Origin: Heterohyrax brucei
Taxonomy: Eukaryota > Chordata > Mammalia > Hyracoidea > Procaviidae
Assembly: GCA_028571685.1 (NCBI GenBank)
Contig: CM053143.1
Location: 10,035,501-10,099,500 of the forward strand
Direction of reading: 5' to 3'
DNA length: 64,000 nt
Part shown: one piece after another, positions 22,973-34,700 of the stretch
Layout of the letters: each line of letters starts with the position of its first letter
Position numbering within the stretch: position 1 is the first letter of the stretch
Position numbers and translations under genes: made by a program
The notes under the pieces: generated by a model
The model's database searches: none
Told to the model about the DNA's origin: nothing
Seen by the model: the letters and a program-made list of their open reading frames with translations, nothing else

Positions 22973-23850
22973 CTAAAAGTGAAAGAAAGTTATTAAAAAA
23001 AAAAAAAAAGCCTTAATAAATAATATAAGGTACAAGCCATCTAAAGGGTTCACATGGATTTGAAAAGATGTTACCTCAGGTTTATAAGTGAAATTTAGAC
23101 TTTCTTCCCTAAGAAGAACACTGATATTCTCCAGCCTGGTTTTCATGACAATTGTCATACATCCAACATACATCAACTCTCAAATCACAGCATAAGACAC
23201 AGCTAGCTCCTGCTTTAAATTTCAGGATTCCTGAGGCCTCTCCAGCTGATCCATTTCAGTATTACTTATGAGCTTTCTAGACTCTTTTCTTTTTTGGTTC
23301 TCACTCACATTCTAATGAATTGCTTCAAGTAATGATTCTGATTTGGACTGCTTATTCCATTTCTGATTTGGCCCCTAAATGGGAATATCATCTACTTTTT
23401 GCTCACTGGCTTTATAAGTTCTTAATTCTTACTTCCCTAGTTTAATGTACTTTGCCACTCCCTAGACTACTACAGAAAAACACTTAGTTGAGCAATCCCT
23501 CAGCCACTTCCCATACTTAACATCAGATGTTAGATATGTCAGACAATGACTAAGAGAATTATCGTGAAACAGAGATATCATTATGTACATTTTGCAACCT
23601 TAATTCTCCATGAACATTTTTATTTTCTTTCCTCAAAAAGGTAATCCTCTCCACCAAAGCATGATGGATTAACCTCATGAAGTTGATTATTAGCATTTAG
23701 AAGATGGCAATCTGCTGAAGTACAGGCTTGGTTTGAAATGGGGGCTACAAACAACCAAAGGAGCAGAAAGGTTTCTAAGAGAAGATACTAATGTTAATAT
23801 ATCAACCCAACACTCAACCATATGGATTTTAACTTTCTATTCAGTTATTT
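22973..23850. other. Intron sequence upstream of the exon
   Basis: Contains the acceptor pyrimidine tract (plus-strand A run at 22994-23009). The rest is single-copy-looking, without a recognised gene. Confidence 0.45.
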
Positions 23851-24010
23851 GGAAACCCTGGTGGTATAGTGGTTAAGCGCTATGTCTGCTAAACAAAGGG
23901 TTGGCAGTTGGAATCCACAAGGAGCTCCTTGGAAAGTCTAGGGGGCAGTTCTACTCTTTCCTTCAGGTCACTATGAGTCAGAATTGACTCAGTGGCATTG
24001 AGTTTGTTTT
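23851..24010 (+). repeat. AfroSINE, plus strand, well preserved
   Basis: Starts 'ggaaaccctggtggtatagt', with 'ggttaagcgctatgtctgct' (the tRNA-like A-box region) and the ending 'tcagaattgactcagtggca'. One of the cleanest copies, probably young. Confidence 0.93.
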
Positions 24011-24142
24011 ACTATTCATTTATTTATTTGAGAGGGTAGATATATGATATCAACAACTCCAAAAAAATACTTAGAAATTGCCTAAGTACAAGTAGACCCT
24101 TGAACACAGCAGTAAAATAAATAGCCATAAATTTACATTTAA

Positions 24143-24314
24143 CATAAAACGAAACAAAACTGAACAGAATGCCAAAGAGTCAATTCCAACGCACACAACC
24201 TTACAAGACAGGATAGAACTACCTCATAGAGTTTCCAAGGAGCACGTGGTGAATCTGAACTCCTGGTCTTTTGATTAGCAGCCATAGCACTTAATCACTA
24301 TGCCACTTGGGTCT
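24143..24314 (-). repeat. AfroSINE, minus strand
   Basis: Minus strand: 'aagtggcatagtgattaagt', 'caaaagaccaggagttcaga', 'ggaaactctatgaggtagtt' and the tail 'ttctgttcagttttgtttcg'. Confidence 0.88.
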
Positions 24315-24959
24315 CTGTTTACATAGTGATGGCTTTTTTCTCTTTTTTTTCAAATAAGCAGTTGCTATAGGCATCCCATCCATGTCTCCTTGTATTACCG
24401 TATCTGCGCATGCTGACTTGACATCCAAATACCATAATCTATAATTCATTGCTTGAGGACACCCTCTGGCTGCAGGACTTCACTCTGCCCACTTGTGCAG
24501 CAGGTCAGCACGAGCAGGAAATTAATGCTCATCATACAGCACGCCTCAACTAATGACTGCGGGAGTTGGTAGATAAAGACACACCACTCAAGACAAGTTT
24601 GCTATACTGTTTCCTGGAGGACCCAGAGTCACTTTTTTTTTTTTTTAATTTTATTTCTTTCTTTTTTCTGGTCTCCCTTTGCCACTCCACAAATGTATTT
24701 TCCTAGGATCAACTCCCATACGAATTAGTTGTACTTAAGTTCTTGCCTAAGGGTCTGATTCGAGAGAAACTCAAAATGACATACAAAGAATGTCACTTTA
24801 TCTTCTGTGTTTAAATAAATATATTTATCCTTGAAAAAGTATATATATCATTTACTGTATTGACCTTTAATTAATTAGTTTGAGTAATCATTTTTTTCAC
24901 ACATGATCAGATTGAGGCACATTATGATTATGTAACCATATTAACAGATAACAATCCTC
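24315..24959. other. Unclassified repeat-like sequence
   Basis: Contains a 12-base-plus T run near 24632 and text such as 'gctgacttgacatccaaata' that looks like an old interspersed repeat. I cannot name it. No coding signal. Confidence 0.3.
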
Positions 24960-25310
24960 TTAATCCACACATTATGTCCTAGTGAAAGCAAACTTTCAGC
25001 AACCAGTTGATGTTCCCTGAATGATAACTTGCTGGATATTAAGACCCCAGACACCACTCACCAATATGGGATACAGAACAATCTCTTAGGAAAACACTAG
25101 TTACATCAATTGACCTCCATGTCCCCTGAAACTATGGTCCCTAGGCCATTGTCCCTGCTACTCTGTCCTTTAAAATGTTTGGTTGTATTTAGAAACCTTT
25201 TAGCTTATGGTGCAGCCCAGCTGTCATGACCTCCCTTCTACTACGTGCTGTCACTGCCTTCACCTGTCTAATCTACGTTTGGTCACCTTTTTTTAAGTCT
25301 CCTTTTTTTT
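24960..25310 (-). mobile_element. L1 3'UTR fragment
   Basis: Shares 'cagacaccactcaccaatat' with the L1-A 3'UTR (7210) and 'tgtgctgtcactg' further on (compare 7410). Orientation is minus. Confidence 0.75.
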
Positions 25311-25403
25311 GTTTTAACATTTACATAATGATATCCCTGTTTCCCTATTTTCAGTATTTTGTCTTTGATTTCTGTTTGTATTTTCCCTCTTTGGGTTGAT
25401 AAG

Positions 25404-25940
25404 AAGTCAACAATTAAGTCCGTGAACTTAATTGTTCTAAGTGCTACTACATACCTCATCGCTGAATATCACTATGGTCACTTTCAAATTACTCCCCTTA
25501 GGAAGCTATGCACTGATGCCAGTGCCTGGTCCACTCTTCAGAGCAATTTTGGAACTTTTTCTGGAATGGCCATTGTGCATGGTGGCATGGGGGCAAATTC
25601 ACAAATTTAATTGCATAGCTGTGAGGGAATTTTTAGTTAGTAAATAAATAACTGTATTGGAACACCCTCCCTACTCATGTGATCTGGCCCCCAGTAACAT
25701 TTTTCTTTACCCCAGGATAAAGGAAAACATTTTAATGACATTCAGGACATCAAGGGTAATATGACAGCTCTGATGGCAATTCCAGAAAGAGTTCCAAAAT
25801 TGCTTTGAAGGGTGGAATAGGCACTGGCATCAACACATCACTTTCCAAGGGGAGTACTTCAAAGGTGATCACAGTAATACTCAGCAATGAGGCATGTAGC
25901 ACTTTTTCTAGGATGAGTTTGTGAACTTAATTGGCAGTCT
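25404..25940. mobile_element. Palindromic mariner element, copy 2
   Basis: About 537 bp, in the opposite orientation to copy 1. The plus strand encodes EFLVSK then TVLEHPPYSCDLAPSN near 25655, and the transposase C-terminus (EFQNCFEGWNRHWHQ, GEYFKGDHSN) near 25790. The left arm (25404-25570) is an inverted copy of the right arm. Terminal sequence: 'caacaattaagtccgtgaac' on the left and 'gaacttaattggcagtct' on the right. Confidence 0.87.
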
Positions 25941-26776
25941 CAAATCCAGTTGTTCTGTTTCTCATTCTTATCTTGAGTTGTTATCAGATGTGAATGAATT
26001 TCTAACCAAGGGAATCCCTTTGTATGTCTTGTAATTTTGGCTTGGTTTTTGGAAAAGCACTAAATTTCTGTTTATCGAAATGTCCCAATTTCACCATCAT
26101 ATTTCAGAGACAGCTTTTCTAGATATTTAATTCTTGGTTGGCAATTATTTTCCTTCACAGCTTTGTAAATGTCATACTGTTGCCTCCTTGTTGACATGGT
26201 TTCTGCTGAGTAGTCTGTGCTTAGTTTTATTAATTCTCCTTTGCAGGGTCGCCATGAGTCAGATCCGACTCGACTAAACTTAGCTGGTTTTGGCCTTTGT
26301 AGATTATTTTTCATTTATCCTTAGCTTATTTTAAAATTGTTTCCTTATTTTTAGTTTTGGCAAGCTTGATTTCAATAAGCCTTAGTGTCTTACTTTAGGG
26401 GTCTACCTCACATGGAGTTTCATGTGTGTCTTGGTTAGATGTCTTCTCATTTTGCATGATTTTAGGGAAGTTTCCTGTCAGCAAATCTTTAACAATTCTC
26501 TCTACATTTTCTGTTACCTCTCACTGTTCTGGTACTCCAATCACTCATGGATCTTTTCTCTTGATAGGGTCCCACATAATTCTTAAAGTGTCTCTTGATT
26601 TTTAAAAATTCTTTAATGTACTTTTTCCTCGGATATGTTGGTGCCACATACCTTATATGCAATCTGACTGATGCAGTATTTCATTGCCTCAATTCTATTC
26701 TCTTGATGTTTTATGGACCTGTCTAATTTTGTAATTTTATTATTAATTTTCTGAATTTCTGTTTGCTGTCTACAAG
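25941..26776 (-). mobile_element. L1-F ORF1 region, part 1
   Basis: Minus strand: the ORF1 C-terminal side at 26314-26072 (IYKAVKENNCQPRIKYLEKL, SLKYDGEIGTF) and the coiled coil at 26795-26613 (ITKLDRSIKHQENRIEAMKY). ORF2 and the rest of the 3' half are absent. Confidence 0.75.
26247..26293 (+). repeat. Tail-only SINE/RTE insertion in L1-F (47 bp)
   Basis: 'ggtcgccatgagtcagatcc' followed by gactcgac and a degraded tail is inserted in L1 ORF1. It is flanked by cctttgcag (26238-26246) and cctttgtag (26294-26302), a 9-bp duplication with one mismatch. Confidence 0.88.
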
Positions 26777-26856
26777 GACTGCCAATTAAGTTCATGAAAT
26801 CAACCTAGGAAAAGTGCTACAAATCTCATTGATGAATATTATCATGATCACTCTCA
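26777..26856. mobile_element. Palindromic mariner element, copy 3, left part
   Basis: Begins 'gactgccaattaagttcatg' inside L1-F and stops at the LTR insertion. It is the same arm as copy 1 (491-570) and resumes at 27410. Confidence 0.85.
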
Positions 26857-27409
26857 TGTCTTGAATTGTTTCCCCCAAAAAAATATCTGTAGTAATTTGG
26901 CTGGGCCAGGATTCCCTGTATTCTGTGATTGCCCTTCATTTTATGATTTTTTTATCCTGTGAATCCTATAGCTGTCTGTGGTTAACAGAGTATATTATGT
27001 TATAGAGGATTAGAGTAGGACCATAAACCCCTTCCTAAGATTACCTCCCTGTTCCACTGTAAAGGGAGTTTCCCTGGAGTGTGGCTTTCACTCATTTTAT
27101 CCTTTTACCCTACAAGAGATCAAAGGAAAAAGAAGCAAGCAGAGAGTTGGGAACCTCACACTATCAAGAAAGCAGCACCAGAAGAGCACATCCTGAAGAA
27201 CTGAAGTTCTTGCACCAAGATGCTCCCTGAATGAAGATTGATGCAACACAAGGACTTTCCTCCAGAGCCAGAAAAGGGAAAGCTTTCCCCTGGAGCAGAC
27301 CCCTGAATTTGGACTTGTAGACTACGGGACTGCGTAAGAATAAACTTTTCTTTCTTAAATCCATCCACTTATGGTATTTCTGTTAGAGCAGTACCAGATG
27401 ACTAAAATG
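26857..27409 (+). mobile_element. Solo LTR, ERVL-MaLR-like, fossil copy 2
   Basis: Family match to 21446-21972: 'cttgaattgtttcccccaaa', 'gggagtttccctggagtgtg', 'gatgcaacacaaggactttc' and the ending 'gcagtaccagatgactaaaa'. It lies within mariner copy 3, so it is younger than that copy. No internal region; broken fossil. Confidence 0.8.
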
Positions 27410-27895
27410 GTCATCTTTGAAGTACTCCAATTGGGAAACTATGCACTGATACCAAAGCTTAGTCCAGCCTTCAAAACAATTTTGGAACTCTTTTACTGGA
27501 ATGGCCATCAGAGCTGTCATTGTATTAACCTTGATGTCCTGAATGTCAACGAAATGTCTTCTTTTCAGTATGTCCTTTATTTTTGGGTGAAGAAAAAGTC
27601 ACTGGGGCCCAGATCAGGTGAGTAGTGAGGATGTTCCAATACAGTTACTTGTCTACTGGCTAAAATCTCCCTCACAGACAACTATACAATTAAATTTGTG
27701 AACTAGCTACCATGCCACTGTGAACAGTGGCCATTCCAGAAAGAGTTCCAAAATTGTTTTGAAGGCTGGACTAGATGCTGGCATCAGTGCATAGCTTCTC
27801 AAGGGGAGTACTCTGAAGGTGACCATGGTGGCACTCAGCAATGAGATATGTAGCACTTACAACAATTAAGTTCACAGACTTAATTGCTGGACAGC
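27410..27895. mobile_element. Palindromic mariner element, copy 3, right part
   Basis: Same orientation as copy 1. Minus strand near 27640-27530 encodes the transposase C-terminal half. Plus strand near 27740-27830 carries the opposing 3' arm (KIVLKAGLDAGIS-like translation, diverged). Ends 'acaattaagttcacagactt'. Confidence 0.85.
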
Positions 27896-29129
27896 TTATG
27901 TATGCTTTCTTGCAGTCTGTTCAAGTTGTCATTATGCTTTACTGCATTTTGCTTCATCTTCTCTCTGATTACTTGATGTATTCTAAATATATATCTCTTG
28001 AATTACACCTCTGATAATTCCAGGAAGTTCTCTTTATCTGGAAAATTTCTTGATTCTTTGTTTTAGGAGCTTTCTAAAGCCATCATGGTGTGCTTCTTTA
28101 AGTGATTTGATATGGACTGTTGTCTCTGAGCCATTAGTAAGTTGTATTTTTTTATTTTATGTTTGCCTACTGTGTTCTAGCTTCTTTTTAAATTTTGTTT
28201 TAGAACATTTAAACAGGCTGGTCATGTGTGTTAGTTTGGTCATTGACACCTTTGAGGCTCTACTGTCCTGTCACCAGGTGGTTCAAGCTGTTATGAGACA
28301 TGGGAGCTTAAAAATCTCTTTATTTCTCTTGTATGAATTCAGCTTAGGTGTCCAGGTAGTCAGTCACCAGATGTGTGTTGCAGGTTTTTCCCTACTGTAC
28401 TAGGTGGGCAGGAGTGATCTGTGTAGCCAGAGGTATCTGGCTGCAGGCACTTAGAAAGGCAGAGAGCTAACAACTATTCTGAGTGACTATAAGGATGTTA
28501 CGTCCCCTTATGTCTAATTGCAGGTGCAGAAGCTGTTTCTGACCTGAATTTCTGGATCAGAGGAGTTGGCAAATTTTTTATAGCCCCTTGTTCTAGTCTA
28601 TTAAATTATTGCCTCTTTGTGTCTCAGAGACTGGTTCAGAGTGGGCTTAAGCACTCCTACATCTGGCTCAGTTAATGATATCAAACTCCTGAGCTGGATG
28701 CAGTTCAAAGAAAGGAGGGGAAAGTACTGGGAGAAGGGATAGAGGTTTATCCCAAAGAAAATATTCAGATTGACGCACAGTTAGTTAGACAGAAAGCGCT
28801 TAGCTTTTGATGATCTAGTGCTGTTTTTCACAGGCTATGGAAGCACACATGTATTCATTCTCCAGTCACTTTTTCCTGATGAGAAGGATGCCCTCCAAAC
28901 ACCACTTCTCTGCTCACCATGCTGGCTGCAGCTGATGGGTCAGTCCTAGGTACTTCTGCACCTACTATCCTTTCCCCATTGCTCAGTCTGGTTTCTTAGC
29001 TTTCCCTTTGATGTTCAAGGATGTTAGGATGTCATATGCAATCGATTCATTTGTTCTTTTGGGTCTTTGTTTTTAGAGAGATCATAGGACACATCTGATT
29101 ACTCCACCAGCTTGGTCCCACCCCCATAG
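27896..29129 (-). mobile_element. L1-F ORF1 start and 5'UTR, part 2
   Basis: Minus-strand continuation of L1-F after mariner copy 3 (27900-28130 parallels 11700-11940 of L1-A). The 5'UTR runs up to about 29115, where 'accaagctggtggagtaatc' (minus strand) recalls an L1 start. An open plus-strand stretch at 28050-28403 is a shadow of this. Confidence 0.7.
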
Positions 29130-29544
29130 TGTTGAAATGAGGAAGGGCCCAGTAAAAATTGGAGGTATTGAAGAAAGCCCCAGGAAACAACTTAATAGCA
29201 GAAAATACCATAGAATAATCTTACCTTTATCTTACAAAACACTGTCACAAGACAAGCCTGGGGGCAACCTTGCAAGTGACAGCCTGCAAGTGACCCCTAG
29301 ACCTTGACCACATTTTACAACTAATAGGAGTTAACCAATCAATGTAAAGGTCAGTTCACCTTCCCTACTTTGCAATCTCACGACTTAAATACTGGGCGCT
29401 AAGGAAACTCCCCGTCGCCCCCTGCTCTGTGTAGCTTGGGGTGCGTCCCTGGTGCACCAGTATTTTTCCTATTGGGCATATTTTTTAATAAAATTTAACC
29501 TTTAAAGTAACAGTGTCACATCTTGAAAATCGCGGACCCTAACA
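29130..29544 (+). mobile_element. Solo LTR, probable ERV1 class, fossil
   Basis: A 415-bp LTR, TGTTG...AACA, flanked by ATAG on both sides (29126-29129 and 29545-29548), a 4-bp duplication as is usual for ERV1. A TATA-like 'acttaaata' lies at 29383 and an AATAAA signal at 29488. There are no internal genes; it is a solo LTR and looks fairly well kept. Confidence 0.78.
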
Positions 29545-29582
29545 ATAGTAGTATTTGATTTTTAAAAAAATAGGCACATTTA

Positions 29583-29950
29583 TTTATTTTTTTTATTATG
29601 ACTGAGTGAAAATGTGCATTCCCATATAAATTTACAAGCCCACCTATATGCTGCTTCCACTGCTCTCCCTGCCCAGTGACGGCACACTATTCCTCTCTGC
29701 TCCATACATGTCTCATCCTCCTAACAGTCTCCTTTCCCCTCCTCTCCACACACTCTCCTTCCTCCAGCCAGAGATCAGCAGGATGATACCCTATAGATGC
29801 ATAGAACTATAAAGTGCATTCAATATATGGTCACTCTGCATTGCCAAGCCCAATCCATTTGTGTCTGAAGAGTGGACCTTCGTTATGATTTATGGGCAAG
29901 GGCAGCATCAGGGCCAGGGGCCATGCTGCCAGGGAAACCCTGAAACCATT
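29583..29950 (-). mobile_element. L1 3'UTR end fragment
   Basis: Minus strand, starting at a T/A-rich tail near 29583 and matching the L1-D 3' end region (59600-59900): 'aaatttacaagcccacctat', 'atagatgcatagaactataa' and 'gccaagcccaatccatttgt'. Confidence 0.8.
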
Positions 29951-29991
29951 TTTTTTAATAGAAGTTAAATCAAAATCAGTGAATAATTTAA

Positions 29992-30144
29992 TTACCAACC
30001 AAAACATTCATTTACATTAAAGAGAATAGTCACTCTACAGTCCACAGAATTTGCAAATTTTAATGTGTTCACATCCTTTAGGAAATTTTTCATCTCTTCA
30101 TACATTGCTAACTGGCGATGTTTGGCAGAAATATGTGCAACTTC
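29992..30144 (-). pseudogene. Short coding-like relic, unidentified
   Basis: A 50-codon stretch on the minus strand reads EVAHISAKHRQLAMYEEMK, then NFLKDVNTLKFANSVDC and RVTILFNVNE, which looks protein-like rather than random. An in-frame stop lies just upstream and another ends it. It matches no L1, RTE or mariner protein that I know. It may be an exon remnant or a processed-pseudogene scrap. It does not fit the phase between the two host exons. Confidence 0.25.
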
Positions 30145-30239
30145 TTAAGCAGTTTTCAATGACTGTAACATTTCATTGATTATCAGGATTTAAGAGTTAC
30201 AGTTTTCTTAATTATACCTACCAGGATATTAGTTCTGCT

Positions 30240-31100
30240 AGTGTGTGCCCGTACGATTGGGAGAGTACATCCACATGACAGCAGAAGAACCACATGACAG
30301 CAGAAGAACTAGATGGTGCCCAGTCACAGCCAAAGACTACCCTGACAAGGAGCACAATATAGAGTCCCTGATGTATTACAAGGGAAAGGGAAATGCAGAT
30401 CTAGAACTCTATCAAAGCACCAGAATTAGTGGTCTGACAACCTGGAGGGTCTCCTGAGAACATTGCCCCTGGACTAGCTGCTAACCCAGAACTGAAACAG
30501 TACTTAAGCCAACACTTCAGACAAAGATTGGACTGGACTATGGAACATAGAGTGATGCAGGCAATGTGTGTGCTTTACTGTTTAATGTATGTATTAAGCT
30601 GTCCAACTGGTTTCTTTTTAGAACAGAGAGGAGAGGATGGAGAGGAGGGGACAAGTGTTGGTTGAGTAGCATTAATTCTACAACTCAAGCCAATAGATAG
30701 AGAGCACCAAAAGAAGCCCTTTGGCACTACAAGAAAGCAAATAATAATAATTACAGCAGAACTAAATGAACTAGAGAATGAAAAACTACTGAAACTGTTA
30801 ACAACACCAAAATCTGGTTCTTTGAAAAGATCAACAAAAACAATAAACCAACTTGTCAAAGTGAGAAAACAAAACAGAAGAGGAAGCCAATAACCCAAAT
30901 AAGAAATAACATGGGTGATATTACAACAGACCCAATAGAAGTTAACAAAATCATAACAAAGAAGTAAAGAGTGGAAAGGGAGAGTATGATGTCACAGAGC
31001 AAGGAGAGCAGCTAGAGCTGACTAGAGGTGGGTGGTTGGGATTTTACGTGACAAATTGACTTGGATTGTAAGCTTTCACTTAATCACAGTTTTAAAAAAT
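30240..31100 (+). mobile_element. L1 3'UTR (L1-G) with an ORF2 segment inside
   Basis: The 3'UTR text (30240-30664) parallels 58380-58740. From about 30665 to 30962 the sequence switches to ORF2 coding text (plus strand, KSGSLKRSTKTINQLVK-like), closely resembling L1-B 32825-33112. It then returns to the 3'UTR end (30965-31095, as in 58770-58880). Confidence 0.8.
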
Positions 31101-31335
31101 GTAGTCCAAGATATTTCATAGAGAGGAGAAGTCAAGGCAACGTAAAGAAATTAAAGATTGGTTTAAATTTAGAAAAATAGGGGGTAAATATTAAGGCAAC
31201 CAGAAAGGAAACTGCCAATCTTCTGCACCAAAAAAAAAAAAAAAAACATGAAGTTTCTACAAATACAAAACCACTAAAAATGAAAAACTATAAAAAGGAA
31301 ACAAGTCAGCAGAGAACATCAAATACTTTTCATGC
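31101..31335 (+). mobile_element. L1-B, inter-ORF region, left piece
   Basis: Parallels L1-C 53330-53480 (aagaaattaaagattggttt and following), and contains an A run of about 18 near 31231. It is followed by an inverted block. Confidence 0.7.
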
Positions 31336-31793
31336 ATCCCAACAGTTCTGGTAAGAAATGTTTTTGTTCTCATTTGATTCTGTGAATCTTTTTATTCCCT
31401 CTTTGATTTCTTCTGTAGTTTTTGAGCAAGGTGTTGTTCAGTTTCTGTGTGTTTTTCTTTTTTTACTTCCTTTTTCTTTTATTGATTTCTGCTTTTATGG
31501 TTTTATGGTCTGAGAATATACTTTGTAATATTTTGATGTTCTCAATTTTGTGAAGGCACGCTTTATGGTCTAATGTGGTATATTCTAGAAAATGTTCCAT
31601 GTGCATTGGAAAAGAATGTATACTTGGCTGCTGTTGGGTAGCAGTTACCCCTATTTTTCTAAATTTAAATCAGTCTTTAATTTCTTTATACTGCCTTGAC
31701 TTCTCCCTATGGAATATCTTTGACTGTATTTTTTAAAAATTGTGATTAAGTAAACGTTTACAATCCAAGTCAATTTGTCATAGAAAACCCCAT
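31336..31793 (-). mobile_element. Inverted composite L1 block
   Basis: 31345-31640 is an inverted copy of 32440-32737 (ORF2 endonuclease end), and 31645-31780 is an inverted copy of 31049-31186 (L1 3' end joined to inter-ORF text). The two source segments lie about 1.25 kb apart but are fused here. Near-identical stretches 'gtcagcagagaacatca' (about 31302) and 'ctcagcagaggacatta' (about 31807) flank the block. Confidence 0.85.
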
Positions 31794-34700
31794 AGAAAAA
31801 TGACTCAGCAGAGGACATTACATGGAACAAAGAATTGTTTACAATAGACACCAAAAATTGAAATAACAGCCTTACACTCATACCTATCAATAATTACACT
31901 GAATGTAAACAGATTAAAGAGACAGGGAGTGACAGATTGGATTTAAAACAATAAGGAAAAAGGGATCCAACCATATGATGCCAACAAGAGCCACACCTTA
32001 GATTTAAGTCATGAACAAACTAAAACTTAAAAAGACAGGAAAAAATATATCAAGCTAACAACATTCAAAAAAGAGTAGGAGTGACAATATTAATTTCTGA
32101 TAAAATAGACTTTAAAATCCACCACACTGGATAAGGTAGGACACTATACAATGGTCAGTACTCGAAGAGAACAAAATCATATCAAATATTCACACACCTA
32201 ACAAGAAGAATCAAATACATAAAAGAAACTCTAAAATAATTTTTTGTCAGAATACTCAAAAAAGAAAGAGACAGCTCCCCAAAATTGGAGACAGCTATAT
32301 AATAGTTATGAATTTAGCATCAACATACCACTTTCACTGAAGGACAAAACATCCAGATAAAAAGCTCAGTAAAGACAAGGAAGATCTAAATGCCACAATC
32401 AACCAACCTTACCTCATAGACATACACAGAATACACCGCCCAACAGCAGCCAAGTATACATTCTTTTCCAACACACATGGGACATTTTCTAGAATATACC
32501 ACATTAGACCATAAAGCATGCCTTCAAAAAATTGAGAACATCAAAATATTACAAAGCATATTCTTAGACCATAAAACCATAAAAGCAGAAATCAATAAAA
32601 GAAAAAGGAAGTGAAAAAAGAAAATCAAACACACAGAAACTGAACAACACCTTGCTCAAAAACTACAGACGAAAACAAAGAGGGAATAAAAAAATTCATA
32701 GAATCAAATGAGAATGAAAACATTTCTTATCAGAACCATTAGGACACAGCAAAAGCAGTGCTCAGGGGTCAATTTTTCTCAGCAAAGTCACATTCAAAGA
32801 GAAAAAAGGGCCCAAATCAAGGTATTAATCCTACAACTCACACAAGCAGAAAGTACAGCAAAAGAACCCCTTTGGCACTACAAGAAAGCAAATAATAATA
32901 ATTATGGCAGAACTAAATGAATTAGAGTATGAAAACACCACTGAAACCATTAACAAGACCAAAATCTGGTTCTTTGAAAAGAGCAACAAAATCGATAAAC
33001 CACTGGTGAAACTGAGAAAGCAAAAACAGGAGAGGAAGGATATAACCCAAATGAGAAATAACAGGGGTGATGCCACAACAGACCAAACAAAAATTAACAA
33101 GATCATAACAGAACAATATGAAAAGCCATACTGTAGTAAATTTTAAAACCTAGAGGAAATATATAGAAGTACACAATCTAACTAAGATAACACAGAGGTA
33201 GAACAACTTAATAAATGTAGCATGGAAGAAGATTGAAAAGGTAATTTAAAAACTCTCAATCGAAATCAGCCCTGGTTGATGGCTGCACTGGAGAATTCTA
33301 CCAAACTTTTAGTGAAGAGTTAAGACCACTATACCCAAAGGGATTTCAGAGGATAGAAAGCAATACAATGCTGCCAAATTCATTCTATGAAGCTAGCATA
33401 AACTAGGTAAAGACAATACTAAAAAGGAAAATTACAGACCACTATCACTCATGAACTTAGATGCAAAAATCCTCAACAAAATTCTAGCCAGTAGAATGCA
33501 ACAATACATCAAAAAAAAAAAAAAAATTCACCATAACTAAGTAGGATTCATACCAGGGATGCAGTGATAATGGTTCACCATTAGAAAAACAATCAATGTA
33601 ATCAGCCATATAAATAAAACGAAAAACCAGAACAACTTGACTTTATCAGATGATACAGAAAAGGCATTTAACGAAGTTCAAAATCCATTCATATTAAAAT
33701 CTCTCAATAAAATAGAAATAGAAGGGAAATTCCTCGGGGTAATAAAGGGCACTGATACAAAGCTAACAGTCAATATCATCTTAAATGCAGAGTCTGAACG
33801 CATTCCCTTGAGAAGAGGAATCACAAAACGATGCCCTTTGTCACCACTTTCATTCAACACTGTTCTAGAGGTTCTATCCAGAGCAATCAGGCAAAATAAA
33901 TAAATGAAGGGCATCCAAATATTGGTATTTGTAGCATCTATTTACAGGTAATATGGTCTTATACACTGACAACTCTAAAGAATACACACACACACTAATA
34001 AAGAGTTCAGCACGTTATCAGCCTACAAGATAAAGTAACAAAAAAGTCAGTTGGATTCTTTTACATCAATAAAGAGACCACGAAAGAGGAAATCACCAGA
34101 TCAATACCATTTATAATACCCTCCAGGAAGATGAAATTCTTAGGAATAAATCTAACCAGAGACATAGAAGACCTACACAAGGAAAACTACAAGACTGCTG
34201 CAAGAAACCAAGAGATGTACATAAGTGGAGAAACCCACTTTGCTCATGACTAGGAAGACTTTATATCATGAAAATGTCCATTCTACCCAAGACAATCTAG
34301 ATACAGCGCAAACCCACTCCAAATTCCAGTAGCATTTTTTAATGAAATGAAGGAATAAATCACTAATAAAATATGGATAGAGAAGAAGCCCAGAGAAGTA
34401 AAGCATTAATGAAGAAGAACAAAGTGGATGGCTTCATAACACCTCACTTTAGAACCGATTGCACTGCCATAGTAGTCAAAACACCTTGGTATTGGTACAG
34501 AAACAAATACATAGACCAATGGAACAGAATTGAGCATCTGGTATTTGTCAAAGGCCTAAAGTTCACAAACTGGGGAAAAGACAGTATCTTTAACAAATTG
34601 TATAGGCATAACTCTATATCCATCTGCAAAAAATAATGAACAAGACCCTTATTTCACACCATGCACATAAACTAACTCAAAATGGATCAACTAAATATCA

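Noticed and set aside
28050-28403. 117-codon plus-strand reading frame
   Set aside because: It is the antisense of an L1 ORF1/5'UTR region.
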